From Gammaproteobacteria bacterium (ex Lamellibrachia satsuma) (GTDB taxonomy: Bacteria; Pseudomonadota; Gammaproteobacteria; Chromatiales; Chromatiaceae): a stretch of 64,000 bases of DNA. Position 1 is the first letter of the stretch, and each line of letters opens with the position of its first letter. The notes under the pieces are model-generated. The model did not search any database. It was not told the origin of the DNA and saw nothing but the letters and a program-made list of their open reading frames with translations. Position numbers and translations under genes: made by a program. The DNA lies in contig CP053680.1 of the NCBI GenBank assembly GCA_019623805.1, forward strand, positions 2,272,001 through 2,336,000, given 5' to 3'. Positions 1-7,995 of the stretch are shown here, in pieces.

Positions 1-752
1 ACAGTACCGTTGGTAAAGGGGTCTGTGGGACCGGGTTCGAAGTCGAGGTCCCCGTCGGCAATGGTGGCCGAAAGCCGGATGCGGCCACCCTCCAGCTCGT
101 AGATGATCCGTCCAAGAAAGAAGAAATCGGCACTCATTTCGCCCTGCCAATCATTTCCAAGATAGGCGTATTCCACGTTTTCATCCGTCACTGGCTTGCC
201 CATGCCGCCCTGGAACAGCAGATCCCCCCAATCTGTCAGCAGGTCGCCGTAAATCTGAAAACCGTCATTGGAGAGCTCCAGATTTCTTACCTTGTCGAAA
301 TAGATCGACTGGGGCAGGAAGTTAGTGGGCCGGGTGAAGGCGACATCGCGGGTATCGTTATATAGGCCGATAGGGGTCTTGACACGGCCGAGTCGCAGGC
401 CAAGGTTTCCGTTATCGAAATTTGCGAAATTGTAATCAAGCAGACCGTAGTCAAGACTCGGAGAGCCGTCCTGCATCTCGCCAGCGGTGAGTGAAAGAAG
501 CTGGCCGGAGATCTGCAGCTGCGGGGTCAGTCGATAGGAGGCGTTGAGACCGAGTTCGCGAAAGTCCCAGCTGCCGTTGCTGCTGTCACCGAACCAGCTG
601 TTGGCGGATGTGTGTGTGTAACCCTGGCTCAGAAAACCGTGGATCTGCAGGTTTTCATCACCAAACAGGGAGGATGCCGTCGCCAATGGCGGCAGCAGCC
701 AGCCGAGCAGGACGAGTCGCCTACTCCACTTCCAGAATCTGTACCGATTCAT
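1..752 (-). CDS. Porin-like outer-membrane protein (partial, 3' end outside window)
   Basis: Reading from an ATG at 752 leftward there is an open frame to the window edge, about 250 codons without a stop. It starts with a basic N-terminus and a hydrophobic signal segment (LVLLGWLLPPLATA) and continues with the alternating aromatic/polar pattern of a beta-barrel, including LQIHGFLSQGYTHTS and LGLRLGRVKTPIGLYNDTRD. The RKxPxGLYN-like stretch resembles OprP/DcaP-type porins. The start overlaps the end of the upstream PstS-like gene by 32 bases in another frame, and GAGG lies about 12 bases upstream, so the two are probably co-translated. I infer an outer-membrane channel; the exact substrate cannot be told. 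The C-terminus is missing. Confidence 0.7.
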   Translation of the reverse strand, partial: MNRYRFWKWSRRLVLLGWLLPPLATASSLFGDENLQIHGFLSQGYTHTSANSWFGDSSNGSWDFRELGLNASYRLTPQLQISGQLLSLTAGEMQDGSPSLDYGLLDYNFANFDNGNLGLRLGRVKTPIGLYNDTRDVAFTRPTNFLPQSIYFDKVRNLELSNDGFQIYGDLLTDWGDLLFQGGMGKPVTDENVEYAYLGNDWQGEMSADFFFLGRIIYELEGGRIRLSATIADGDLDFEPGPTDPFTNGT

Positions 753-1200
753 CTCTGTTGTCCTCGGAAATATAACCGATTGCGCCGGGAGTCTTTTTTA
801 TCATCTCTATCATTTCCGCCTCTGACTGGACGGTGTCGGGGGCCTGTCCGGTCCCTGAAAAGACTTTTCTGTCCCATGCGCGGCGAAGCTGATGGGGAAA
901 TACCCCCAGCAGCTGTTTTGCGAATGCTTTGTGTAGTTTGTGTTTGTCGGGAAAGACAAAGACCCGAATTGCAGCGCCATCGGGCCAGATCTGGCGGCGC
1001 ATGCTGAATACGGCGCGTGCGGTGCTGCGGCTGATCTCTGCAGTATCAGTATTCGGATGGGTGATTAGTTGCAGCGCGAAAGTCTGGCGGAATGGAAAAA
1101 ACAGCAGACTGAAGGCGAGCAACAGTGCAGGCGCCAGTGGGAGGCGCCAGGGAGAGGCCCTGTCCGGGATACCTGCAGTGCGATCCTGCCGTTTTTCCAT
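721..1200 (-). CDS. Small PstS-like periplasmic substrate-binding protein
   Basis: This is a 159-residue protein read from the ATG at 1200, which is preceded by AAGGA; a longer frame to 1362 has no ribosome site. After a basic start there is one hydrophobic signal/anchor segment (LPLAPALLLAFSLLFFPF). The mature part contains LRRAWDRKVFSGTGQAP and TPGAIGYI, which match the short COG0226 (phosphate ABC substrate-binding-like) family. Such proteins are about half the length of true PstS and usually lack an adjacent permease. None is seen here. Instead a porin-like gene overlaps its 3' end, suggesting a two-gene unit for uptake or sensing of an anion. Family membership is fairly sure; function is inference. 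Confidence 0.72.
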   Translation of the reverse strand: MEKRQDRTAGIPDRASPWRLPLAPALLLAFSLLFFPFRQTFALQLITHPNTDTAEISRSTARAVFSMRRQIWPDGAAIRVFVFPDKHKLHKAFAKQLLGVFPHQLRRAWDRKVFSGTGQAPDTVQSEAEMIEMIKKTPGAIGYISEDNRDESVQILEVE

Positions 1201-1327
1201 GTTCCTTGTCGCGATCCTTTTCGATGCAGACAGCATAACGTAATTTGTTGACTCAAATTCCCATAGCGGCCGATGGTGCAGTTTCTTGACCAGTTTGGTG
1301 TTCGGGAGGGAATGGAATTCTTTTTGC

Positions 1328-1900
1328 CTACCTCCTGCTGGTCCGGCCGGAAAACAGATCACGAATGGGGGTTGGGCGCTTCAGGTCGCCGGTCTCACCA
1401 TGCAGAATCAGATCGATGGTGTTACCGCAGCGGCTGTGTACCTGTAGTGCGTTGCGGGCTGGAGGACGTGAGCTGAGGTTGGCGCTGGTGGATATGAGTG
1501 GCCTGCCGCAGGCGCGGCTAAGGGCTGCGGCAACTGGGTGGTCGGTGACTCTGACCGCCACAGTCGAATGTTTTCCACGTATCCAGGCGGGCAGATCTGC
1601 GGCGGCGGGCAGTAGCCAGGTGACGGGACCGGGCCAACTGTCGAGCGCCGGTTTGAGTCTTGTTTGCGGGATCTGAGCCAGGTAGGGCCGCAGTCTTTCG
1701 AAGCTGTCCGAGATGAGGATCAGGCCCTTGTCGGCGGAGCGTTTTTTCAGCGCCAATAAGCGGAACACCGCCAGTGGGTTGAGTGGGTCGCAACCCAGTC
1801 CATAGACCGACTCGGTGGGATAGGCGATAAGACCGCCCCCAAGCACCGTCCGGACGGCCAGCCGGAGGCGCCAGGGGTGGATGACAGGCTTAGCCGGCAA
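1328..1900 (-). CDS. tsaC: Threonylcarbamoyl-AMP synthase TsaC (YrdC/Sua5 family)
   Basis: The enzyme makes threonylcarbamoyl-adenylate from threonine, bicarbonate and ATP, the first step of t6A37 modification of ANN-decoding tRNAs. The visible core is GGGLIAYPTESVYGLGCDP, KKRSADKGLILI and PLISTSANLSS, the YrdC hallmark segments. Read from a TTG at 1900 the protein has 190 residues, the usual length of the short TsaC form without the Sua5 C-terminal domain. An in-frame ATG at 1945 inside purE is an alternative start; no strong ribosome site distinguishes them. The start overlaps the last codons of purE, so both are likely translated from one message. Confidence 0.9.
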   Translation of the reverse strand: MPAKPVIHPWRLRLAVRTVLGGGLIAYPTESVYGLGCDPLNPLAVFRLLALKKRSADKGLILISDSFERLRPYLAQIPQTRLKPALDSWPGPVTWLLPAAADLPAWIRGKHSTVAVRVTDHPVAAALSRACGRPLISTSANLSSRPPARNALQVHSRCGNTIDLILHGETGDLKRPTPIRDLFSGRTSRR

Positions 1901-2396
1901 GATCGGCCTGGAGCTTGGTGTCCTTGTCGATGACGCCTTGGGCATTTGCCTGCCGCTCTTCACGGATGCGTACCGCCAGCGCCTCATCGCCAAGTGCGAG
2001 GATCTGGGCAGCGAGATAGGCTGCGTTCTTGGCGCCAGCCTTGCCCACTGCAACGGTTGCGACCGGGATGCCGCCTGGCATCTGCACGGTGGAGAGCAGG
2101 GAGTCCATACCCTTCAATGGTCCGGCATCGAGGGGTACGCCAATCACCGGTTTCAAGGTGGCAGCTGCCACGGCCCCGGCCAGATGGGCCGCCAGTCCAG
2201 CGGCAGCAATGAAGGCATTGCAACCTCGATCATCTGCATCTTTCACGTAGTCGTGGGTGACCTCGGGCGTACGATGGGCCGAGGTGATCTTCACTTCGTA
2301 TGGGATCCCGAGAGAGCCTAAGACCTCCAGAGTTGCCTGCATGACCGGGAGGTCGGAATCTGAACCCATCAAAACGGCGACAAACGCTGTACTCAT
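1890..2396 (-). CDS. purE: N5-carboxyaminoimidazole ribonucleotide mutase PurE
   Basis: PurE catalyses N5-CAIR to CAIR in de novo purine synthesis. The 168-residue length fits class I PurE. The phosphate/ribose-binding motifs [10 protein letters not shown] and SAHRTP ([12 protein letters not shown]) are intact, as are the glycine-rich [11 protein letters not shown] and the GVPL segment. The ATG at 2396 follows an AGG at 11-9 bases upstream. The usual partner purK is not next to it; here the downstream gene is tsaC, overlapping by a few bases. The gene is divergent from the sensor gene at 2579, with about 180 bases between the two starts that should hold both promoters. Confidence 0.97.
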   Translation of the reverse strand: MSTAFVAVLMGSDSDLPVMQATLEVLGSLGIPYEVKITSAHRTPEVTHDYVKDADDRGCNAFIAAAGLAAHLAGAVAAATLKPVIGVPLDAGPLKGMDSLLSTVQMPGGIPVATVAVGKAGAKNAAYLAAQILALGDEALAVRIREERQANAQGVIDKDTKLQADLAG

Positions 2397-2578
2397 AACA
2401 AACCTGCAATGGTGCTGTGGAAAATAGCTGAAGATACCGGAAATTGGGTGCGGCGACTACAATTGAGGCGATAGATTCATCAGTTTGTTTCAATATGCCC
2501 TTTTTATTGAGAAAATCATTAGTATTCGTGGAATATCGATCTGTCTAGGTGTTAGGTGTGACGAAAGAGAGTTGCAGG

Positions 2579-4039
2579 ATGGTTTTCTCTCCATTTAAAT
2601 TTATTACACTGTTGGCTATGTTGCTGCTGTCGTTAAATGCGGTGGGGGGGAGTGTGCCGCTCAGTGTACAGGAAAAGGTATGGCTGGATCAGCAGGTGCA
2701 GGTTCGGGTGGGGTTGATCGATGGGATGGCGCCCATCAGTTCATACAAAAAAAACGGTCAGCCATTGGGTATCGCTGCCGACTATCTGCGCTTTGTGAGC
2801 CGGAAGATGGGTCTGGAACTGAAACTTGTCCCTTTGGGAGACAGGTCGGCCCTTGATGCAGCGATGATGGCCGGGGATTTGGACCTGTCGGCCGTGGACG
2901 ACTGGACCCCGGAACGGGCTGAGTTCCTGCTGTTCACCCGTCCCTATATCAATCTGCCCGGTGCTTTATATTCGTCTGGGCGCATGCCTAAGCTGACGCT
3001 GCAGGAACTGCCTGGAAAGCGGGTGGCAGTAGTGGAACTGAGCGTCTGGCAGGATTGGCTGATGCGGGAGTTTCCAGCTACCACTTTGGTGAAGGTGTCT
3101 GGTGTTGCCAAGGGTTTGTTGAGTGTTGCCAGGGGAGATTCTGATGCTTATCTTGGTGATACTGCGACTGCCAGGCACCAGTTGGCACAGGGGGTTGCCC
3201 CTGGCGTTATGGAGGTGGCGCAAGCAGGGCGTTCAAGAGACTTTTCATTCTCGGTTGGCAAGGATAATCAAATGCTTGTCAACATCCTGCAGAAAGGGCT
3301 GGACAGCATCTCCCCCGAAGAGCAGTTGGCGATCCGTAAGCGTTGGCAGGTGCTCGATCAGCCGCCGCTGATGCAGAATAGTTCAGTGGTGACCATATTG
3401 TTGATCCTGCTGGCGGTGCTTTGGATCGGTGTTTGGATCTGGGGTTTCAGGCGCCTGGTGGATCGCAAGGTGACGCGCAGAACTGCTGGGTTGAAGCGCT
3501 CTCTCCATCGGCGGCGGCGGATTGAGGGTGAGCTGAAGGAGGATCGCGAACGACTAAGGCTGCAATTGGCGCAGGTAGAGCGTGACAGCGGGATGGCCCA
3601 AAATCACCTCAGCCTGCTGGGGCTGTCGGTTCTGTTTGGCGGCTGGGAGTGGGATGTAAGGAGAGAGCTGCTGAAATGGGACGACAATATGCAGCGGGTA
3701 TTCGGCTTTCGGCCGGGAAGTTTCGATGGAACATTTGATGCTTACCTGGGTCGAATCCATGTTGATGATCGGGAAGCAGTAGTGGCAGCCTTCAAGAAGG
3801 TGCTGCAGGGTGGAGCCGATTTTCGCATCGAATACAGGATCGTCAAACCGGGTGGAGAGGTCGTGTGGTTGGTTGATAGCGGTCGGCTCGTTCGAAATGC
3901 AGGTGGCAGCGGTGCCCGTTTGCTTGGTGTGGCCCGGGTCAGAGAGGGGCGGGACGGTCAGGGCATGTTAACATCCACGGATTCGATGGTTACGAATGAA
4001 GAGAAACCCTTACAGGGATTTGCATACAAAGGTCTCTGA
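2579..4039 (+). CDS. Periplasmic-binding-domain/PAS sensor protein lacking an output domain
   Basis: After a signal segment (FITLLAMLLLSLNAVGG) comes an SBP_bac_3 domain (about residues 25-265) with VRVGLIDGMAPISSY, GIAADYLRFVSRKMGLEL and SPEEQLAIRKRW. One membrane helix (VTILLILLAVLWIGVWIW) follows, then a basic coiled coil and a PAS_3 domain with WEWDVRRELLKWDD and the terminal stretch EVVWLVDSGR. The protein stops about 45 residues later. There is no histidine kinase, GGDEF or other effector, unlike the usual BvgS-type architecture. It could signal by partner proteins or be truncated. GTG codons at 2549 and 2558 are alternative starts. The downstream MlaC-like gene starts about 75 bases after the stop. 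Confidence 0.8.
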   Translation: MVFSPFKFITLLAMLLLSLNAVGGSVPLSVQEKVWLDQQVQVRVGLIDGMAPISSYKKNGQPLGIAADYLRFVSRKMGLELKLVPLGDRSALDAAMMAGDLDLSAVDDWTPERAEFLLFTRPYINLPGALYSSGRMPKLTLQELPGKRVAVVELSVWQDWLMREFPATTLVKVSGVAKGLLSVARGDSDAYLGDTATARHQLAQGVAPGVMEVAQAGRSRDFSFSVGKDNQMLVNILQKGLDSISPEEQLAIRKRWQVLDQPPLMQNSSVVTILLILLAVLWIGVWIWGFRRLVDRKVTRRTAGLKRSLHRRRRIEGELKEDRERLRLQLAQVERDSGMAQNHLSLLGLSVLFGGWEWDVRRELLKWDDNMQRVFGFRPGSFDGTFDAYLGRIHVDDREAVVAAFKKVLQGGADFRIEYRIVKPGGEVVWLVDSGRLVRNAGGSGARLLGVARVREGRDGQGMLTSTDSMVTNEEKPLQGFAYKGL

Positions 4040-4112
4040 ATCTGGGAGCTTACTTGGGGGAATGGGTGTTGTTGAAGGCGCGAACTTCAGGGATGGAGAA
4101 GGAGTTATACAG

Positions 4113-4718
4113 ATGTTAATTCGTCTCGCACTGCTTTTAGTGCTGATGAGCGGGGCTCTACCCGCAATTGCCAGTGCCAGTATCGGACCTTCCGAAATGG
4201 TGCAGCATACGATGAATGATGTGGTGGGGGTTCTGAACGACAAGGGTCTGACATCCGCAGAACGCCGGGACCGTGTCAGCACCATCGTGGATGAAACCTT
4301 CGATTTTCAGGCAATGTCACAGGTTATTCTGGCGGCCAACTGGAGAAAGGCATCCGCAAATCAACGGGCGCGTTTCGTCGAACTGTTCCGGGAGTTGCTG
4401 GAGAATACCTATTTCTCCGCACTGGACAGCTATTCAGGCCAGACCGCACGTTTGGGCAGGGAGCGGGTGAAGGGCAAACGGGCACAAGTACAGACATTTG
4501 TCGTTACCAGTAGCGCTGAGATACCGGTCAGTTACAAACTGCGACAGAAACAGGATGACTGGTTCGTCTATGATGTTGTTGTGGATGGTGTCAGTCTTAT
4601 CAGTAACTACAGAACCAGCTTTCGCAACCTGGTCAAGCAGAAGGGGATGGATGGTCTGCTTGAGCAACTGCAGCAGAAGGTTGCCAGATTAAAGTCGACG
4701 CAGCCACCCGTGCAATAG
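4113..4718 (+). CDS. MlaC/Ttg2D-family periplasmic phospholipid-binding protein
   Basis: The protein has 201 residues from the ATG at 4113, preceded by AGAAGGAG; an upstream ATG at 3996 lies inside the previous gene and lacks such a site. A signal peptide (LALLLVLMSGALPAIASA) is followed by the MlaC fold: FDFQAMSQVILAANWRKAS, FVELFRELLENTYFSAL, and the C-terminal DDWFVYDVVVDGVSLISNY and YRTSFRNLV. MlaC ferries phospholipids between the outer-membrane MlaA complex and the inner-membrane MlaFEDB transporter. None of those partners lies in this window, so this is an orphan copy or the rest of the system is elsewhere. The downstream region carries a small CTACACTTGCTGTAGTGTAG repeat. Confidence 0.9.
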   Translation: MLIRLALLLVLMSGALPAIASASIGPSEMVQHTMNDVVGVLNDKGLTSAERRDRVSTIVDETFDFQAMSQVILAANWRKASANQRARFVELFRELLENTYFSALDSYSGQTARLGRERVKGKRAQVQTFVVTSSAEIPVSYKLRQKQDDWFVYDVVVDGVSLISNYRTSFRNLVKQKGMDGLLEQLQQKVARLKSTQPPVQ

Positions 4719-4868
4719 CCCCGGAGGTTTGCAAACACCCTCTTCTGAGACTGCTACACTTGCTGTAGTGTAGCCAATGCACCTACACCCGCGCTGTTCA
4801 AGATAGCCCCATTGATTCCAGGTAGCACAGATTATCCCAATAACAAAATCATCCGAAGGAGAAGCTTC

Positions 4869-5645
4869 ATGTTTAGAAAGACACTCATCACTGTCGCAAT
4901 AGCGACGCTTTTGCCCGTAAGTGCAACGGTTTTTGCCGATGCCACCGTCGCCCCGGATGCCGCTGCCGATGCAACAGCTATCGAGCAAGAGGTTGTCGCA
5001 GACCCGACAGTTGCTGCCCCGGTTGTGGCAGCTGAGCCTGTGCCGGAGGAGAGTGTTGCAGCCCCCACCGGCAGAGGGATGATGGAGCATCACCGGTCGA
5101 TGCAATCCATGGAAGAGCGCATGAAAGCGCGTGAAAAACGCTACGAGGCGCTGCAGAAACGGGCTCTGGAGTCAGGCGTGCTGCTCCCGGACCATCCCTC
5201 ATGGATGGAAAAACCTGGAGTGGCAGATCTGCGTCCCTCTATGGAAGAGCGTATGGAGAGGATGAAGGCGCTCCGCAACATGGATCCGGATGAGCGGGAT
5301 GCCTATCGTCTTGAGCGTTATCAGGAGATGCGGGAACGTGCGGCCGAAGTGGGACTTGATCTGCCGGAGAAGCCCCCGTGGAAAGATCGCCCTGCAAGAC
5401 CTGAATTGAGCCAGGATGATGAGTGGGCCAGGCAGCAGGCCGTGATCGACGGTATGACACCGGAAGAGCGTGCCGCTTGTCATGCAATGCATCGTCGCCA
5501 TATGCGGCAGATGGGACCGGGTCGCGGCATGATGCAGCACCCTCAGATGCCGGCGATGCCTGGGCGTGGATTTGGTCCGGGCCGTATGATGGGGCCGGGA
5601 GCTGGATATGGTCCCCAAGGCAACTTCTGGGATCCGGCTCGCTGA
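4869..5645 (+). CDS. Secreted Met/Glu/Arg-rich repeat protein of unknown function
   Basis: I do not recognise this 258-residue protein. The ATG at 4869 follows AAGGAGAA. It begins with a signal peptide (TLITVAIATLLPVSATVFA), then an Ala/Val/Pro/Glu-rich linker to about residue 67. Two related repeats follow, roughly 81-117 and 125-176. Each has MEERM, then a Y..(L/M)..RA.E.G..LP..P.W pattern, the second ending in LPEKPPWKDRP. The tail (about 215-258) is Gly/Met/Pro-rich with GRGMM, GRGFGPG and GRMMGPG. Many Met and His residues could bind copper or another soft metal, but that is speculation. The composition suggests an extended periplasmic or surface protein. Confidence 0.65.
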   Translation: MFRKTLITVAIATLLPVSATVFADATVAPDAAADATAIEQEVVADPTVAAPVVAAEPVPEESVAAPTGRGMMEHHRSMQSMEERMKAREKRYEALQKRALESGVLLPDHPSWMEKPGVADLRPSMEERMERMKALRNMDPDERDAYRLERYQEMRERAAEVGLDLPEKPPWKDRPARPELSQDDEWARQQAVIDGMTPEERAACHAMHRRHMRQMGPGRGMMQHPQMPAMPGRGFGPGRMMGPGAGYGPQGNFWDPAR

Positions 5646-5655
5646 TGAGATGTAG

Positions 5656-5681
5656 GCCCGATCAAGCGTAGCGGATCGGGC
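5656..5681. repeat. Hairpin GCCCGATC-10-GATCGGGC
   Basis: A perfect 8-bp inverted repeat with a 10-base loop lies 10 bases after the secreted-protein gene stop. It is followed by another hairpin and then a convergent gene. It could help end transcription but has no T-run. Confidence 0.45.
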
Positions 5682-5705
5682 ACCCGGGTTTGAAATAGAA
5701 AGCCT

Positions 5706-5742
5706 GTGAAGGCTGGTTCAGCACGCTTGAACCGGCCTTCAC
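5706..5742. terminator. Probable bidirectional terminator hairpin between convergent genes
   Basis: GTGAAGGCTGGTTCA (5706-5720) pairs with TGAACCGGCCTTCAC (5728-5742) over 15 bp with one G-T wobble and a 7-base loop. It sits between the 3' ends of the convergent genes at 4869-5645 and 5749-6402. The plus-strand downstream bases (TTCGCTTTATT) are moderately T-rich. Position and strength of the stem argue for a terminator; the weak T-run lowers certainty. Confidence 0.6.
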
Positions 5743-5748
5743 TTCGCT

Positions 5749-6402
5749 TTATTGCCGCCTGGCGCCAGCCACCAGCGCTTCTGCCGCCTCCCGGCTCAGG
5801 TAGCGCCAGGGTCTGGGTAGCAAGCCGGGCACCAGTGACTGGTATCGCTGATAGACCTCTCCATGATAGACCACCAGTTTGCGCTCCTCGATACGTGAGC
5901 CGTAGATGAAGTAGAGCGTCATCATAATCGCTGAGACCAGCATCGCGGCGTCCATTTCCCGGCTCCATATCAATACCAGACCCAGGCTGTACCAGGGGTG
6001 TCTGACGTAGCGGTGCAGGGGGGAGATGTGGAAATTCTCCTGGTCGTGAACCTCCCGGATGCGCAGCCGCAGCTGGCGCAGGCCGATAAACTCTCCGCTA
6101 TCGTAATAACGGGTCGACCACAGAAAACCAAGGATCGCCAGCAGCGTCAGGCCATAGGTGAACCAGGTCAGGGCTGCGTTGAACTCCCACAGAGGTGAGC
6201 TGTGCCAATGCCACATCAATCCCAGTGGTGGCAGCAGTAACAGCACAGCGAGCACGTTGAAAGTGATGCGATACCAGGGCATGAAAGTGGGGTAACGTTT
6301 CGCAACCCAGTGCTTGGCTGTGAGAGAGGCAAGCAGCGAGTGGCTCAGGAAATAGAGCAACCAGAGCGTCGCAAGTATGAGCAGGTTTACGTATTCGTGC
6401 AT
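5749..6402 (-). CDS. NnrU/isoprenylcysteine-methyltransferase-like membrane protein
   Basis: This 217-residue integral membrane protein has about five hydrophobic segments, beginning with LLILATLWLLYFLSHSLLAS. The C-terminal part carries RHPWYSLGLVLIWS, matching the RHPxYxG signature of the ICMT/PEMT/NnrU superfamily, and later ERKLVVYHGEVYQRYQ, the E-x-x-L...Y-x-x-Y pattern that follows in these enzymes. Members methylate isoprenylcysteine, phospholipids or small thiols, or act in denitrification (NnrU). The sequence here does not say which. It is convergent with the secreted-protein gene and separated from fetB by a palindromic repeat. Confidence 0.72.
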   Translation of the reverse strand: MHEYVNLLILATLWLLYFLSHSLLASLTAKHWVAKRYPTFMPWYRITFNVLAVLLLLPPLGLMWHWHSSPLWEFNAALTWFTYGLTLLAILGFLWSTRYYDSGEFIGLRQLRLRIREVHDQENFHISPLHRYVRHPWYSLGLVLIWSREMDAAMLVSAIMMTLYFIYGSRIEERKLVVYHGEVYQRYQSLVPGLLPRPWRYLSREAAEALVAGARRQ

Positions 6403-6438
6403 GCTGTTTAGAGAACCTCCGACAGAGACTTCTTAGGG

Positions 6439-6567
6439 TGACTCTGACGAATAAGGAAACCTGTCATCTCGACCGCAGGGAGAGATCTCAAGCAACGGAG
6501 TATTTACTCGCAGTCGGAGGTATGAGGTTTCTCCCTGCGGTCGAAATGACAATAGTCCGAGTCATTC
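6439..6567. repeat. Dispersed palindromic element, copy A (MITE/REP-like)
   Basis: Left arm 6462-6489 and right arm 6524-6551 form an imperfect inverted repeat sharing GTCATYTCGACCGCAGGGAGA. Outer TGACTC/GAGTCA ends extend it. No coding sequence is present. A related arm, GAGATCTCTCCCTACGGTCGAGATGACAATA in degenerate form, recurs near 55926-55956, so this is a dispersed family, not a local terminator. Confidence 0.6.
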
Positions 6568-6570
6568 AGT

Positions 6571-6586
6571 GCTTCCTTCGGGAAGC
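6571..6586. terminator. TTCG-capped hairpin beyond fetB
   Basis: GCTTCC-TTCG-GGAAGC forms a 6-bp stem with a TTCG tetraloop (CGAA on the minus strand), 9 bases after the fetB stop. No T-run follows on the minus strand, so it may be an mRNA 3'-end stabiliser or weak terminator. Confidence 0.35.
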
Positions 6587-6594
6587 GGACAATG

Positions 6595-7389
6595 TTATGA
6601 GTTTAGTCGATCCAGCCGCAGCCGTTGCCGTTCGTCAAATAGCCGCCGTGAACCGAGCCAGACTGCCGCCGTGGCGCCGAAGCCGGTGCCGGCAGAGATC
6701 AACAGCAGGATCAGGATCTGGTACTTGGCCGCTTCGAAGGGGGGGCTGCCGGCGAGTATCTGGCCGGTCATCATGCCAGGCAGGCTGACCACTCCGGCGG
6801 CGGCCATGGCATTAATGATGGGAATCAGGCCGCTGCGCAGGGCATTGCGGCGAATCTCTTCGATGGCGTTGTGCCAGTCGTGGCCCAACATCAATCGAGC
6901 CTCTATCTGATGGCGCTGTTGCCAGGCGTTGTGGGTAAGGTTATCGAGACTGATGGCGATGCCGGACATGGTATTGCCCAAGAGCATCCCCAGTAGCGGT
7001 ATCAGGTACTGTACCGAATACCAGGGTTCCACCTGGATGATCACGTTGAGCGCCAGAATAGTCACGCTGAAGGACGAGATGAACATGGAGAGGGTTCCCA
7101 CCCCCATGCCCCAGGCCCCGCTGAAGCGCCGCGCCTGTCGGGCCATGACCTCGTAACCCGCCATAAAGAGCATGAAGAGTGCCAGAGCTGCAATAAACAG
7201 AGGGTGGGACTGGGCGAAGAGGCTCTTCAATACCAGTCCCAGCAGTGTCAGTTGCACGATGCTGCGCAGGGCGGCGATCAGCAGTTTTCGTTCCACCCCG
7301 AGAGAGAGGCGGAAGCTGAGTATCGCCAACAGCAGCACCAGGCTGGCTGCCAGGCCAAGGTCGAGGGCGCTGAGCCGGATCAGTTCCAT
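6595..7389 (-). CDS. fetB: FetB-type (UPF0014) ABC transporter permease
   Basis: The ATG at 7389 follows GCAGGAG, giving 264 residues; a longer frame starting at 7503 lies inside fetA. Several hydrophobic helices are visible, among them LGLAASLVLLLAILSF and LFIAALALFMLFMAGYEVMARQARR. Conserved UPF0014 stretches include LIPLLGMLLGNTMSGIAISL, RRNALRSGLIPIINAM and VSLPGMMTGQILAGSPPFEA. In E. coli FetAB exports iron and protects against oxidative stress; the same role is inferred here. The start overlaps the 3' end of fetA by 10 bases, indicating translational coupling. Confidence 0.9.
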   Translation of the reverse strand: MELIRLSALDLGLAASLVLLLAILSFRLSLGVERKLLIAALRSIVQLTLLGLVLKSLFAQSHPLFIAALALFMLFMAGYEVMARQARRFSGAWGMGVGTLSMFISSFSVTILALNVIIQVEPWYSVQYLIPLLGMLLGNTMSGIAISLDNLTHNAWQQRHQIEARLMLGHDWHNAIEEIRRNALRSGLIPIINAMAAAGVVSLPGMMTGQILAGSPPFEAAKYQILILLLISAGTGFGATAAVWLGSRRLFDERQRLRLDRLNS

Positions 7390-7985
7390 GTCGTCTCCTG
7401 CAGGTTTCCCTGAACAATCTGCAGATGCCGGTGGGCAACCCGCTGTTGCTGCGCCGGGTCGTGGGTGACCCAGATCACCGCGCTGTTCTGGGTTTTTCGC
7501 CACGACTCGATGAGCGTTTCCACCCGCTCCCTGTTGGTCTGATCCAGATTGGCTGTGGGTTCGTCCAGTAGCAGCACCTTGGGGTGGTTGAGCAGTAGCC
7601 GGGTCAGGCCGAAACGCTGTTTTTCACCACTGGAGAGACGGGAGACACTCCAGCTTTCGCTCTCGGGAGGAAGGCCGAGAGATTGCAGCAGGGAGGGATC
7701 CTGCCGCGGCAGATGGTCGCTGATCCGTTCAGCCCACCAGGCGCTCTCGGCAGGTAGCAGTCCGACCCGTCTGCGCCATTCAGACCCGGTGAGAGACCGG
7801 CGAGGTGTCTGGTCGACGAAGGCTTCCCCTTGATGTTGCGCATCGAGATCTGCGATGGCTCGCAGCAGAAGCGACTTGCCACAACCCGAAGGGCCGGTAA
7901 GCGTGATGCACTCCCCGGCCGCCAGTTCGAGATTGAAGGCAGCGAGCAGAGGTGTCTGGAAGGCTTTGAGGGTCAGGCTGCCCAT
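7380..7985 (-). CDS. fetA: FetA-type ABC transporter ATP-binding protein
   Basis: This 201-residue nucleotide-binding subunit powers the FetB permease. Walker A is GPSGCGKS, the signature is LSSGEKQR, Walker B is VLLLDEPTANLD, and the switch histidine is in VIWVTHDPAQQ. The length fits the compact FetA family. The gene lies 10 bases after trmB and overlaps fetB, as part of the minus-strand run thiS-thiG-trmB-fetA-fetB. Linkage of iron homeostasis with thiamine synthesis genes is by position only; no shared regulatory site was seen. Confidence 0.9.
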   Translation of the reverse strand: MGSLTLKAFQTPLLAAFNLELAAGECITLTGPSGCGKSLLLRAIADLDAQHQGEAFVDQTPRRSLTGSEWRRRVGLLPAESAWWAERISDHLPRQDPSLLQSLGLPPESESWSVSRLSSGEKQRFGLTRLLLNHPKVLLLDEPTANLDQTNRERVETLIESWRKTQNSAVIWVTHDPAQQQRVAHRHLQIVQGNLQETTWN

Positions 7986-7995
7986 GAGGGATTGC

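Noticed and set aside
721-1362. Long 213-residue form of the PstS-like protein
   Set aside because: The first 54 residues lack family features and ribosome site; the ATG at 1200 has AAGGA and begins a normal signal segment.
3996-4112. N-terminal extension of the MlaC-like protein
   Set aside because: It overlaps the previous gene and lies before a clear AGAAGGAG plus ATG with signal peptide at 4113.
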